A stretch of DNA of 64,000 bases from Phycomyces blakesleeanus NRRL 1555(-) (GCF_001638985.1 NW_017265153.1:555776-619775); one strand, 5' to 3'. Positions 36,630 through 48,308 are shown, counted from the stretch's first letter. Notes: generated by a model from the sequence alone, not told the origin. Made by a program: numbers and translations.

Positions 36630-38217
36630 TCAATTTTGTTTGTCTTTGAGATCTTCAATTGGCCATCTTGGCAAAGTTGTGATAGTGTAGTCATCTAAAA
36701 GACCTGCTCGGAGTCTTTCCACCCCAGTCCATGCAATCATGGCACCGTTATCAGTACATAGCTGAGGGGGTGGGCATATTAATGGAAGTCCATACATTCC
36801 AGCTACTGCTTCGAGTCTACACAAAGAAGTAGTATTATACGAAATTAGATTTCATTCATTCTTCCATTCTTTCATTCTTTCATTATTAATATTTAAGCTT
36901 CGCGGCACACGCGTTTGTGTGTGTGTGTATTTTATTTTATTTTATTTTGTTTTGTTTCCGAGTATGACACCACCACGTTTGTTCTCTTACCTCGTGCGAA
37001 ACAACGCGTTACTGGCAACTCCGCCACTTACTACCAAGCACGTCAAAGGCTTGTGGCGTTGATTAACCTCGAGGTCAAGGGCAAGGTGCAGCTTTTGTTC
37101 CAGGTGACGGATACAGGTAAGTTGAAATGCGGCCGCTACATCACACATATCCTTCTCCGTATTTACTTCCTCAGCCTCCACTAAACGCATGACCGATGAC
37201 TTGAGGCCTGAGAAACTGAAACCGATTACGGATTTGTTACGCTGTAACATTGGCATCGGAAGGCGTCCAAGGAAACGCTCTGGATCTCCTTTTAGTGCTG
37301 CTGCCTCGAGGGCTGCTCCAGGCCCACCTCTTCGACCGGGCAACCATTTCAATCCCAATAAACGGGCTGTTTTGTCAATCGCTTCTCCGACTGCATTGTC
37401 CTGTGTTGTTCCAAGTGTGTCATAATCTCCCAGTGAGTTTGCACTAAGCAACAGGGTGTGGCCACCAGAAATTAGCAAGGTCATAAAAGGAAATTCAGGC
37501 CAAGGGTCACCCGTAACCAATGGTGTAGTCAGTCGTGCTGTCAGAGCATGAGCTTCCTACATTATTATTATTATTATTATTATTATTATCACTATTACTA
37601 TTGATATCGTATATTGTTTGATTCATTCTAAAGACATTTTTATAAACATAGTCAAAAATTCAAAAGTACATCTTTCCTCTACAGTATAATAAAAACTAAC
37701 TAGATCCCAAAATAAAAACCAGAAATACAAAAAAAAAATACTCTATTTTTGTTCTATTTAGGTTCATTTTTGAGTTTACCATGTGGTGTACTCCAATCAA
37801 AGGCTTCTTGTGCACCGCAGCCAAAGTCTTGGCTGCATTCAGCCCCACTGGCAAGCACGGTGGCAAGCCAGGTCCACGCGTGACAGCAATTGCATCGAGA
37901 TCTTGGACTGTCAAACCAGCCTGATCTAGAGCATCGCATATAACCCCAGGCATGTTGCGCGAATGCGCTAAACTTGCCAAAGTAGGCACAATTCCACCCA
38001 TAGGCTGATGGAGATCTTGTTGACCACGCACAACTTCGGACAGAATCTTTCTATCCGAGGTCACAATTGCAGCTGAAGTGTCATCACAAGAAGTCTCGAT
38101 TCCCATCACAATCAAGGGGCGAGGTGTGCTGTAATTTCTAAGAGCTGGTTGACATGAAGAGCGTAATTGTCCCCGAGAGAGGAATGGACGTACTGAGTGG
38201 TAAAAGTTTTTGGTCAT
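36630..38217 (-). CDS. QRI7: mitochondrial tRNA N6-adenosine threonylcarbamoyltransferase (Qri7/OSGEPL1)
   Basis: Exons 38217-37780, 37556-36991 and 36816-36630, about 396 aa. Transfers the threonylcarbamoyl group to A37 of ANN-decoding tRNAs (t6A) in mitochondria. Visible motifs: [32 protein letters not shown] (the HMxAH metal-binding site, rebuilt across intron 1), [35 protein letters not shown] and [18 protein letters not shown]. The N-terminus is basic with Ser/Arg and no acidic residues before [10 protein letters not shown], consistent with a mitochondrial presequence. This separates it from the cytosolic Kae1 paralogue. Confidence 0.95.
37560..37588. repeat. ATT microsatellite in QRI7 intron 1
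   Basis: About ten ATT units directly upstream (gene sense) of the exon-2 acceptor region. Confidence 0.85.
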
Positions 38218-38744
38218 TATACTCAATCCTTGGTAGTTCTATCCCTTTTTGTTTTTAAGTAATTCTGAAACTCTCTAAAGCGAAGTATATATATATATGC
38301 GTGTGTCTGTCTGTCTGTCTGTGACCGGAAATTGTTAATCACTATACCCAGGGTCTTTCATACTATATTTTCATTAGTAACAACCATAGAGAAAAAAATT
38401 TCAAGAAATATTAGGAATTCTCCATCTCTATTTTATATCTTGTTGAAAAAAGAAAGAAAGAATAATAATAAGAAGAAACAAGAGAGATTGTGGGTGCAAC
38501 TAGGATTTCTGTATCATCCTTTCATTTTAAAGAGTGGCTAAGAATACTGGAGAATAAATACTTTGACTTGATGGTTCTTAAAGAATAGAGCGGTTCTGTT
38601 AAAACATACACACATATATACACAGTTAGTGGGATTACAATAAACCTAATGTTAATGATAAGAACAAAGATATTTGCAGATAAATTAAAGACATTCACTC
38701 TTTTTTATTTATTTACATATTATTTATCCTGCGCAAGGTACTGG
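38218..38744. other. upstream intergenic DNA of QRI7
   Basis: Contains TA and GTCT microsatellites (38288-38321). No gene seen. Confidence 0.5.
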
Positions 38745-39026
38745 GGGTGGACAGACGAAAAATTCAAGAAAAGTTCGAAATGTAATTTGTATTATTGGAT
38801 GAGAGTTTTTTTTTTAAAAAAAGAGTCTAAATGACTGACTGGCTAAACTTCTTCCATTGCCACTTAGATTAAGAAGAAGAGTATGCTTTTGATAAAAAAG
38901 TTGTGGTATATCATGCAAGGCCTAGAAAAAATCTGCACTAAAAGATTTGCACAAAATGGAAGAAATAGTACTATGAACAATCGATTTTCTCTAATCTTTG
39001 TTTAAACCTTTTGGTCTGTCCGTACC
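38745..39026. mobile_element. MITE, family A copy 2 (about 280 bp)
   Basis: Ends carry GGTGGACAGACGAAAAA and, inverted, GGTACGGACAGACCAAAAGG, matching the termini of copy 1 at 12464-12854. Interior blocks also match copy 1 in inverse orientation (GTATTATTGGATGA; GAAGAAGAGTATGC; CAAGGCCTAGAAAAA). The terminal repeats are less perfect here, so this copy looks older. Confidence 0.75.
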
Positions 39027-39827
39027 ATATATATATATATGTGTGTGTGTAAAGGGTTAGAATTAGCTCAGTTAATCAAAGCAACTTTTCTTTGTCTCTT
39101 ACCCAGCTTACACAATCACCCGATCTACATTTAAAGAAATCAAACTGTCTGGTCTATATGATGGTACATTTACTCTTTTCTATTTCTGTTGGCTTTAATA
39201 GGATATAATCAAAATAACCAATGATATCCGAGAATTTAAATGATTTCCTAATTTTTCAGAACGGTGTCCCCGGTCTGTTTTTCTTTATGCATCAAATCCG
39301 ATTTAACTTTGATAAAGACCAGTAAAAAAATAGGTGGTCTTTTACTAGGCCGTACATATCGAAGAATGAACTTTTTGATTATCCAAAATACTACTCCGAA
39401 TATGTAGTGCAATGTAATTTTCAATCTGGAAATGTTTGATAACTCTCTATATTCATTAACATTAAATGTTTCAATTATGTTCTTCAAAATATGCTTTGTA
39501 TTGGCTAAATGAAAACATATTTATTACTAATTATTATACCCTATAGAAAAAAAAAGGCGATTTTAGTGAATTGTTGCAAGTTTTCTAGGGTTTAAAGTGA
39601 TTTTTTTATAGTTGAATTTCAATTACCAAATTTTCTCTCTTTTATATATATCCCACTTTCTACGCCACCAAGTGTTTGCAGTCAATGCAAAACATCTTTT
39701 TCTAGCTTCTTCAACCCAGTACAAGAATTAAAGCCAATAAAATTATTCAAAGCTAATAGCTTACAATCAGTATCTTGGGTGAATCCTAGGCGGTAGCCAG
39801 GACAATTTTTTTTATCTTCTTTGAATT
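39027..39827. other. intergenic DNA
   Basis: AT-rich sequence between the MITE and the Fanzor relic; it may contain the latter's 3' end. No coding exon recognised. Confidence 0.4.
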
Positions 39828-41429
39828 CTAGTCAGTCTTTGTCTCAAACGACGACCCTCCTGAAGATCTTCTAATACGTCCAATCTGAATAACGCGGGTG
39901 AACTTTTCAGGTATAATGCTATTATATCTCAGTCGGTTAAGTATATGCCAGAAGTTCAAGACTGCAGTAAGCTCCCGATTCCACAAACGATTCCTATCCT
40001 CTGACCCATCCGTCTTCTTTAAACAGTTTAGATTTGTATATCTAAAAGTACTTGTCAGAATAAATGATGATAAAAATGGAGTGGTTGTAGAATTTGCCTT
40101 AGGAGACCATGGCGTGTCACAATTGGTATTTGGGCGCGGTGATATGGGCTCAGGTTGAGGACTTACTTGACGGTCTGAAGGGACGGCTGGAAGCATCTCA
40201 GACAGTGTCTAGAGGCACCATACGCATCGATCAAAAAGACATCAAATCCGTGTTTGTAAATTAGCTTCCTCATTCCTACGCCCTAGATTGGCTCGTGGTA
40301 TCTATTGTGAGGGGCAGACCAGCTTCCCATAACCAAGACACAATCTTGGCCAAACTTAGCACGAATATATTTGGCTAGACGTTCGTTGGCTTTACGTTTG
40401 TTGATGTATGAGGAGAGACGAAGCTTGCGGAACAAAGGTTTCTGGGTGGTACGACTTACGGTGTTAGTATAAAAAGAAGAGAGGATAGAGGAGTTGGCTG
40501 CTTTGACTGAAGTATGAAAGGCAAAGTCTGTGATGTTATTGGATCGTTCCGACGTTTGGGAAATTTCATGTTCTGCAGCAATAACATTGGGGGCTTGAGC
40601 TTTGAGATCCTGAAGAATACGACGAAACTTGGTTTTCTTGAGTCTGATGTTCTGTTGGTTGGAGGTGTACCGGTAACATCTCGGTGTTTCCACCGTAGAC
40701 TCCTCGTGCATGCAGTATAAAAGGTCTCTTCTTCCAGGATCGATAAGAACACAACACCCGCGGATTCTTTCCTGCTATTCTGGGGACAAGTCATGAATGT
40801 AAGGAATGTTTTCAGGGTTGATTGTGGTAACCTTTCTGGAAAGTGGTCCTTGGGTGGTGTCTTGGTTCTGCTTGATAATAGAAATACCAACACCATCGGT
40901 CTGGATTGTTCCTCTGAACTTCATCACGCCGTTCTGCTAGTCACGGAAAGCCTTTTCGTCCAAGTCCACCACTATTCCCCACAGCTCTAGCTTATCCGCT
41001 CCTTCTGACCAAGTTCTTCTCAAAAGTTGCTGGCATAGTATCCTGGTGTCAATTTGCATGTAGCCTGGTGACCAGGATCGGCGAAGAGGAAAGCAGTTGA
41101 AGGATCCACGTCCAAGGTGTTCTAAGAGTTGGGCCATACGGAAGAAGGCGAGGAAGTGGTTGTGTGGAGAGGCTTTTGAGTCATAGTATATAGAGTTCTT
41201 TTGGAACTTGTATCTTTCAGGATATGCGGTCAAGATGAGAGAGATTTCCATGAAGGCTTTTCTGTGTCCCTCTTCGATGAAGACATCTTCAAGTTGGCGA
41301 GGTGACACTCCTTCTTTGAACATCCTGGCGGGTTTGAAGATATGCTCTGTTAGCATTCTTTTGATTCGTTCCTCGGTTGATCTTTGGCTACGCAGGTATT
41401 GGGTAAGTATATATGATGTAGGCCTGTTA
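39828..41429 (-). pseudogene. decayed Fanzor (eukaryotic TnpB-like, Cas12f1-like TNB) nuclease
   Basis: Minus-strand conceptual reading from about 41429: EERIKRMLTEHIFKPARMF, KFQKNSIYYDSKASPHNHFL, FNCFPLRRSWSPGYMQIDT, MKFRGTIQTDGVGISII, CVLIDPGRRDLLYCMHEES (RuvC-I Asp), RKLRLSSYINKRKANERL, DCVLVMGSWSAPHNRYHEPI, then DVFLIDAYGASRHCLRCF (half a zinc ribbon) and WNRELTAVLNFWHILNRLR (RuvC-III, with Glu where Asp is expected). These match the Mucoromycota Fanzor/TnpB-like family of RNA-guided nucleases from transposons. In-frame TAG codons lie at 40939-40937, 40777-40775 and 40285-40283, a TAA at 40165-40163, and a frameshift follows before RuvC-III. It is clearly dead. The element's outer ends were not found. 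Confidence 0.75.
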
Positions 41430-42518
41430 ATGGATTACTTACAAGAGTAAATGATAAAGGTGTGTATAGTTTAAGATTCTTGCCTGTCAATCGTGTTGCC
41501 TTTTATAAACTTTTATGATTGATTGATTGATATATATAAAAGACCAATAGTATTTAATAGTAATGTTACTCCAAGACGTGTACTCCAAGAGTGTAGTATT
41601 TTAAGAGGTTAATAGACTTGACAAAATAAATATAAAACCAGTAACCAACCAATCCTGAATCCGGATTACATCCTATTTTATAACGACACAGTCTACAACG
41701 ATCTCGAGAAATCCTATAAACAGTTCAAGTCTATTATGGTATAAATGAAATTCATTCTTTTAATTTATCAAGCCTTGGCAGCCATAAAAATGTTGTCACA
41801 GCAATCTTACGGGGACGACGTTTCTTGGCAGGGTACGACATTTCTATCTAGTCGGACTAATTAATTGTGACCACCTGTCCGGGGTCCGGTATATTTCTAT
41901 AATATTTCAGAGCAAAACGGCGTGTCCTGAAAACAAATACAATACATTCATTGTACGTATTAGCATATTACCTTGTTCCCGCACTTTGTGTATTGATCAA
42001 TCGCTTGCCAGACACCTAGGTCTTCTTCTTTTAGGAGGTACGGTCTGTTTTTGGGCAATTTAATAATAATAAAAAGGTATGTAAATGGGTGATCGTTTTA
42101 CTGTTCAATTGAGGGAAAAGGGCAAGAGATGATCCATAAATGGATATGTCTATGCAGACTAAGAATTGGTTTTTAAATCATTGGACACACTCGGACATTG
42201 ATAAGAAAAAGGAGATTTCAGAATGTTACACGACGTGTTTATATAAAAATCAATTGGAAGACGAATAATGAATTTTTAAGATGCACAATAAGCGAATAAA
42301 TTAAAAAAAGGAAAAGGAGGAAGTATTAAGAAGTATTAAGTGAAACAAAGCAAAACAATAAAGAGATAACGTTAGGAGAGTAGTAAGGTTTGAATAAAAG
42401 GTGAATTTTTTCGGCTGGACATGTATATAAGAAAAGAAGAGAGACATTTGGATATGAACAGTAGCATTCATCTCTTAATCTTCTTTTCTTTCGTTCCTTA
42501 CAGATTTGGCTAGAATAT
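41430..42518. other. intergenic DNA, possible 5' remainder of the Fanzor element
   Basis: A minus-strand ATG at 41841 begins MSYPAKKRRPRKIAVTTF, a basic nuclear-localisation-like start that could be the Fanzor N-terminus, but it cannot be joined with confidence to the downstream frame. The rest is AT-rich and non-coding. Confidence 0.35.
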
Positions 42519-44044
42519 TTACTTTTTCTGGATATTATTCATAGCTAGGGCCAAGGAATTCATGCAATGAAGTGCGCGTTGAAGATGATCGAAATCCGGT
42601 TGAGTATATATCGAATGCTTTTTGAGATCTAAAGATTACAATAATAAATAAATAAATAAATAAATAAAAACAAAAAACAAAAAACAAAAAACAAAACCCG
42701 CCGATTGGATTATAGCCCCAGAAATTCTTCCTTGCTTTCTTTACCTTTGAGTAAGAGACAATAGCGTGTAATTCGCTGAATTGGAGCAATCATGTAATCT
42801 GACAATCCCATCCGGTTGGTCTCTTTGTTGCGTAATGAATCCTTTAAAAATAAGGTTATTTAGTAAGAAGAGACGTATATTTAATAAAAACAAGTTCCCT
42901 TATTAGGATTTCCTTGGAAAATAAAATAAAATAGTATAGTAAACAAGTGTGAACTTACATGGGCTAGTTGCCGATAAAGTGTATTCCGATCTGCTTTATA
43001 GAGACACTTTTGTAGTTTTGGGAAATTTACAGCGTAGAATATATAGACTTCAAAATCGTTTTCCAGACTTGAGAATACGCTCCCAACCCGTTCCATTTCG
43101 CTTTCCATCGTGTCACGAAGACTGTGTACAAGACTGGTCGAAAGCATGATCAATTGAGGAACAAAGGCAAATATAGGTTGAATATCTCGCAAGTTTACGA
43201 GTGGCCTTGTGTCATTAGCAGCATTTATCAGGGGATCCATGAATGCCTACTGAATTGAGATTAGCCGACAATAACCACAAAGATTTCAATTAAACAAATA
43301 ATGTGGTTCTTTACATGCTTAATAATCTTAAGGTGCTCAAGATAAGTTATTTCAGTTGTTAGCAATTCGGCTGTAATAAATCGTATCAATTGAGCTGACC
43401 GACTTGAATGTGGCGTGTGCTGTTGGGGTTTGAGATATGATAGTAGCAAGAAAATTAGTAATGATAGATATATATATATATATAATTTAATAATAATAAT
43501 AATAATAACTAACCTTGTCTGTAAGGGGAGTCAAGAGGTATGATTCAAACGTACGTCGCCATATAATTAATCCTTCGCGTTCTTTAAAGGTCAGAGATCT
43601 CTGCTTTCCGCTCCGAGATCTATCGAGATATATATCGACAAGAGATAAATGGGGGAGACGAGAAGAAATAGAAGGGCGGGGTGATATTGGGGACGAAGAG
43701 CGGGTAGAAGAAGTATCGAGATCGGGGATACTGCAATCGCTGTCAGAAATTGTAGGAAGGGTGTACGAAGAGTGGCTGGCGGAACGATGAGTATTTGAGC
43801 GCGTTATTGTTGCAGAATTGAGGAACTGGTTTGATTCGAATAGGGATATAGAACGACGGATAGGATTTGAAGGTTTCAACAATTGAGAGGTGTAGGACGT
43901 TGTTGGTGTTGTTGGTGTTGTTGGCGTTGTTGGCCAAGGCTCAAACGTAATGGGTTCTCGGTCTGTGAAGAGACTATCGACGGTGAGAGAAGCCCAGGTT
44001 TTGGTTTCAGTAGTCTCAAACAAAGGAACAGACGACTGAGGCAT
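42519..44044 (-). CDS. RhoGEF (Dbl-homology) protein without PH domain
   Basis: Five exons: 44044-43514, 43419-43315, 43246-42959, 42841-42745 and 42628-42519, about 376 aa. The N-terminal 180 residues are Ser/Thr-rich and disordered, with a PTTPTTPTT tract and basophilic kinase-type sites. The DH domain follows: CR1 QLIRFITAELLTTEITYLEHL, CR2 around DIQPIFAFVPQLIMLS, CR3 GLSDYMIAPIQRITRYCLLL, then LQRALHCMNSLALAMNNIQ. DH domains catalyse GDP release from Rho GTPases in polarity and cytoskeletal control. The protein ends right after the DH domain with no PH domain, which is unusual for Dbl proteins. The start ATG is MPQSSVPLFE. Confidence 0.82.
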
Positions 44045-44313
44045 ATAAGATTTAGACGTTCTCAATAGAGATATTAAATGTAATATAGGATATTAATGGA
44101 ATTGAGTGGCAAGAAGAAAAGAATAAGAAAGAGAAGAAAATTAAGAATAATAATAATATATAGAATAAAAGAATAAGAGAAGAATATTAAGTTTCTTTTT
44201 CTTTTTAAAGGAAAAAAAAAACAAATACAGAGAGATTATGTGTGTGTGTGCAAGTAAGTTTGTATGTGTGTAAATGTGTGCGAGTACTAAAAATGAAAAA
44301 AAAAATTGCAATT
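44045..44313. other. intergenic, GA/AT-rich
   Basis: Short spacer between tandem minus-strand genes with GAAGA and GTGT repeats. Nothing else seen. Confidence 0.5.
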
Positions 44314-45754
44314 TTAAAAATCCGTGAATAGGTGACTAAAGGGATCGCCCTTGGGAAGGTCTTCAGGTTGTTCAGCGGGATACTTTTCAAAATTACTCGT
44401 GTCACATTCGTTTGCATGAGAGGGTATAAGTGGGGCCTAAATAACACAGGTTTAAATATGAGAAGAATTGCTCATGACTGATATTACAGATTATTAAGGA
44501 TAATACTTACTCGAACAGTCTTGTTGAGTAGACCGTGCCAATCTGTGTGACGTAGCCATTTGTGCCGCTTGACATCTTCAGCCCCGCCTGCCAAGTTACC
44601 TAGACGACGATTGCGATCTCCTATGAGCAGTCGCTTGATTAGGTCCTTGGCTGCACTGTCCATATAACTCGGGTATTGTGCTTTGCCACTAAGAATACGT
44701 TCATAAATTCCGAAATGATTATCGTCATAGAACGGCGGGTGACCAGCCAACATTTCAAAAATCAGAATCCCTAAAGACCACCAATCCACTGCACGACTAT
44801 GGCCCTTGCTTTGGATAATCTCTGGTGCAAGATACTCTGGTGTTCCACACAATGTCCATGTTCTACCTTGGACTTTTTTGGCAAATCCAAAGTCTGTGAT
44901 CTTAATATGTCCCTGGCTATCCAATAAAAGATTCTCTGGTTTCAAATCTCGATACACAATTCCTTTCGAGTGCAGATATTCTATTGCCAATACAATCTCG
45001 GCCGTGTAAAATTTTGTCATATCGTTGGTAAATCGACCCGCACGTCTCAAATGTCTAAATAGCTCCCCGCCAATTACATATTCCTGAACCATGTAAAGAT
45101 GCACATCGTCCTGGAAGGTCGAATAACTATTAAAAAAAAACACACACACACAACATTTATAATCGTCAAGACTTCATGTCACTCATCTAGAAATACAACA
45201 AAAATACTTGCAGCTGTACAACAAATGGAAAGTTGACTTCGGAAAGAACCTGGCGCTCAGAGTTGATATGTTCAACTTGTTTCAAACGTACAATCTCGGC
45301 CTTTTTCAATACTTTTATTGCATAAAAACGTCGGCCGCCTTTTTCTTTGGCCAGATATACCCTACCAAAAGTACCAGTGCCTATTATACATATACACATA
45401 TTACATATTTTATAAGATAATAGGTCATGTAGGATTTGAGATCTTCTACTTGCCTAATGTTTCCAGTAAATCATAATCGTCCACACCGACTGAAGATTCA
45501 GATTGGAACACAGGCGGTTGATTGTGCCAATGCTGTTTTAATTCTAGCTGATGTTGACTCAAAGGCCCTTGATCGGGATTATGTGTATCGCCGTCTTCCT
45601 TTTTAACCCACAAGCCGTGTACTGTTGCTGTTGAGCTAAAACCAAGCGAAGGCGATGATTGAGGTCGAGATGACTTTGGTCCTTCTATGCGCTGCTGTTC
45701 TGGTGTACGTCGGAGAAGGCTGGAGACAATAGAAGAAATGAGATGGAATGGCAT
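44314..45754 (-). CDS. cAMP-dependent protein kinase catalytic subunit (PKA-C)
   Basis: Four exons: 45754-45454, 45380-45212, 45126-44511 and 44436-44314, about 402 aa. AGC kinase: glycine loop LGTGTFGRVYLA, YAIKVLKKAEIVRLKQVEH, YMVQEYVIGGELFRHLRR, YRDLKPENLLLD, DFGFAKKV, TWTLCGTPEYLAPEI and the C-terminal hydrophobic motif DPFSHLFTDF, close to the canonical FxxF end of PKA. It phosphorylates RRxS/T substrates on cAMP release from the regulatory subunit. The N-terminal 85 residues are a low-complexity extension common in fungal PKA-C. Introns 1 and 2 both need GC donors (GCAAGT at 45453-45448 and 45211-45206): no GT site keeps the glycine loop or the QLYSTFQDD segment in frame. Confidence 0.95.
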
Positions 45755-46483
45755 TTTTCTTAAGCAGTCCAGATATTGACTGACTCAAGTAGAGTGTAGT
45801 AAGCAAATAAAAAAAAATAGAAAAGAAAGAAAAGAAAGAAAAGAAAGAGAAAAGGGAGAAGGAGTATTGTTTTAGGTAAGATAATAAAATTATATATTAT
45901 AAAAACCCTAGTTGAAAAGCGTAAAAGAAAAGCCAAAGCGAAAGAGACCATGGTCCCTTGCCCCAACCCCAGCCTTATTTCTCTTTCTTATTTTGCCCCT
46001 TTCCACTTTTCCATCATCTCTATGTTTTTACTAGCACATTTATATTTATTCACCACAATTTTTTTATAAGGCTTCTGCTTTCACAGCCTTTTCCATAGAT
46101 AGACAATAACTATAAAGGCTATAGTCGCCACATGATGTGGAGCTAAGCCTGGATCACCCCACGTTAAGCTTACAAGTGTAGATCTTCACGTGGGTATAAA
46201 TGAAGTATTAAAAACAATTAGAGCAAGAGCGAGAGCGAGAGAGAGAGGGACAGATATATATATATATATAAGCTATTGAATACATTCCAAAGGTCGGTAT
46301 ATATATATATTTACATTACTAAAATGATACACAATTTAATAGCAAAAGAGAGAGAGAGAGACATATTAAAGTTGACATTGTTTTAAAGTAACAGTTAAAG
46401 AACTGGATTGATTTACTTGTGATTTTGTGCCTGGCACTGTTCTCCGCATAAAATACAATATGTTTTGATACAATAAATGAAAA
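45755..46483. other. intergenic DNA, PKA promoter and NADK 3' flank
   Basis: Contains AAAGAAAG runs (45810-45860), a GAGAGC/TATA microsatellite (46223-46270) and GA repeats (46348-46361). No gene seen. Confidence 0.5.
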
Positions 46484-48308
46484 TCATGGGGTTTCCTTGA
46501 GTTTATCTCTTCGTAATTCTTGTTCAGACCATGGCAAAAGATCCCAAGCTGCATTTTCATTATTATCATCATCTTCTGTATCCTGATTCTGCGCCGTCGT
46601 GCTGTTATTCTTTAGGCGAGACTGAATACACGCAAATAAGTTGTCCTTTTCAGATAAGGAAGACGAATTAGCCAAGTCTTTTTCACACGACTCAACTACC
46701 ACGAAAGACTTTTGACGTTGGCGAACATTCCATTGGAGGCACTTTTGAAGAGACATAAACCAGTCATTACTAGTGTTTATATTGCAGATAGTAGGAAGTG
46801 CATACTGAGATGCTGTTATCTTAACATGATCTCCCTCTAAAAGTGAGTAAGTTTTTCAACAGTGTATGAATGGGGTCATAGTGAGTTACTTTACTTTTCA
46901 GTTCAACCCGGTTACGGCCATCAAAGCTGCAGTATGCTGTTTCTCTAGAACTTAATGGGACCACAATACGAATAGACATAGAATCAGGGAGCATCATGGG
47001 TCTAAAGCTAAGTGTGTGAGGACAAATAGGTGTCACCAGAATACAACGGACATCTGGGTGAGTCAATGACCCATTAGCTGAAAGCTACAGACACATAAAT
47101 CAATCAATATATCATTATCATAATACCCAACTCAAGCCAGATCTTTCACTGTATATATGCTTATATACATATATGTAGATGTAAATGGTTAAATAGAATA
47201 TTACCGAGTAAGCAGTCGACCCAGTTGGGGTAGCGATACACAAACCATCTGCTTGAACAGTTGTTAAATGTCGCTCATCACCAAATAATTCCAAAGCCGA
47301 CATATATGCACTAGGTCCTCTGTCGACAACAATTTCATTTAGAACCTCAAAGGTTTCGCTAGGCCAGGTTGTATAGCAGCGAACATGGTCTTCAATAAAT
47401 TCCTCTCTATCTGGAGGAATATTCTCTAATCGACTGTACAACTGCTGCCTCATCCATGCAGTTTCCAAAAGGGACCATTTATCTACAAGAGAGGGTGAAT
47501 TGTGAGGCGACATGTTTTTTGTCCACAGTTCGCCTGTGATTGAATTCTGCCTAACACGTCTTTGTGGGGAAGGCGAGGTGCTTTCTTGGAATCTATACAC
47601 AGTGCAGCTCAATCTCATCCGTACAGTCTTGTCGATACGGTTCGACCCAAACAGTGCATCTAGCTCCTCTCTAAACGATTTATAATAAAAGGGTGTCAAG
47701 AAACTCAATGACCCCAAATGAAACGGCATGATCGGGGGCACCTTGGATTGAAACAACCAAGATGTAAATAGCACTGTGCCATCTCCGCCAAGCTGTGGGA
47801 GGATAACATATCTTTTAGCCAAAAGTATTTCGTTGCCTCAATCACTATGGCTTCCCAAAGGGAATAACTTGCCGTGATAATGAGATCAAATAGCCCTGGA
47901 TTATTTTGACACAACTTTGGTGTCCAAAACTTAATCCTGTTTGCCAACTCTGAATTATTCTCCTTGAATGACTTATAGTCGAATATCTTGGATTGTTCGA
48001 GATGAGCGTCTACATAGCTGCAAAAAAAAGAGTGTTAGCAGGGAACTTGATTGTGAATACACCATGCTTTTTCTTTTCTTCTTATTCTTGTATTACACAA
48101 TAAAAGGATACTTCTTGTCAAAGCGTGGAGTCGTAACAAGCCATTCGGTTATCTGACGTGTGTAGCATACTAGTTTGTTTTCACGTGCTTTGGTGATAAT
48201 AAGGATCGTTTCCTTGGTTTTATCCCATAAGAAAGGTATTTCCGGAGCCGTTGATAAGGATGTATTTGGGGTTTTATCAACATGAGTCTTTGGTTTAGCT
48301 TTTGACAT
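46484..48308 (-). CDS. NAD kinase (ATP-NAD kinase)
   Basis: Five exons: 48308-48112, 48017-47873, 47792-47205, 47084-46895 and 46836-46484, about 490 aa. Phosphorylates NAD to NADP, the source of the cell's NADPH. Motifs: LGGDGTVLFTSWLF (GGDG nucleotide site), PPIMPFHLGSLSFLTPF, EIVVDRGPSAYMSALELF, QADGLCIATPTGSTAYSLSANGS and LVTPICPHTLSFRPMMLP. No mitochondrial presequence is obvious, so it is likely cytosolic (Utr1-like). The C-terminus has an acidic/Asn extension (DTEDDDNNEN). Intron 1 has a GTATCCTTTT donor resembling the U12 type; intron 2 needs a GC donor (GCAAGT at 47872-47867) to reach LGGDGT in frame. Confidence 0.94.
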
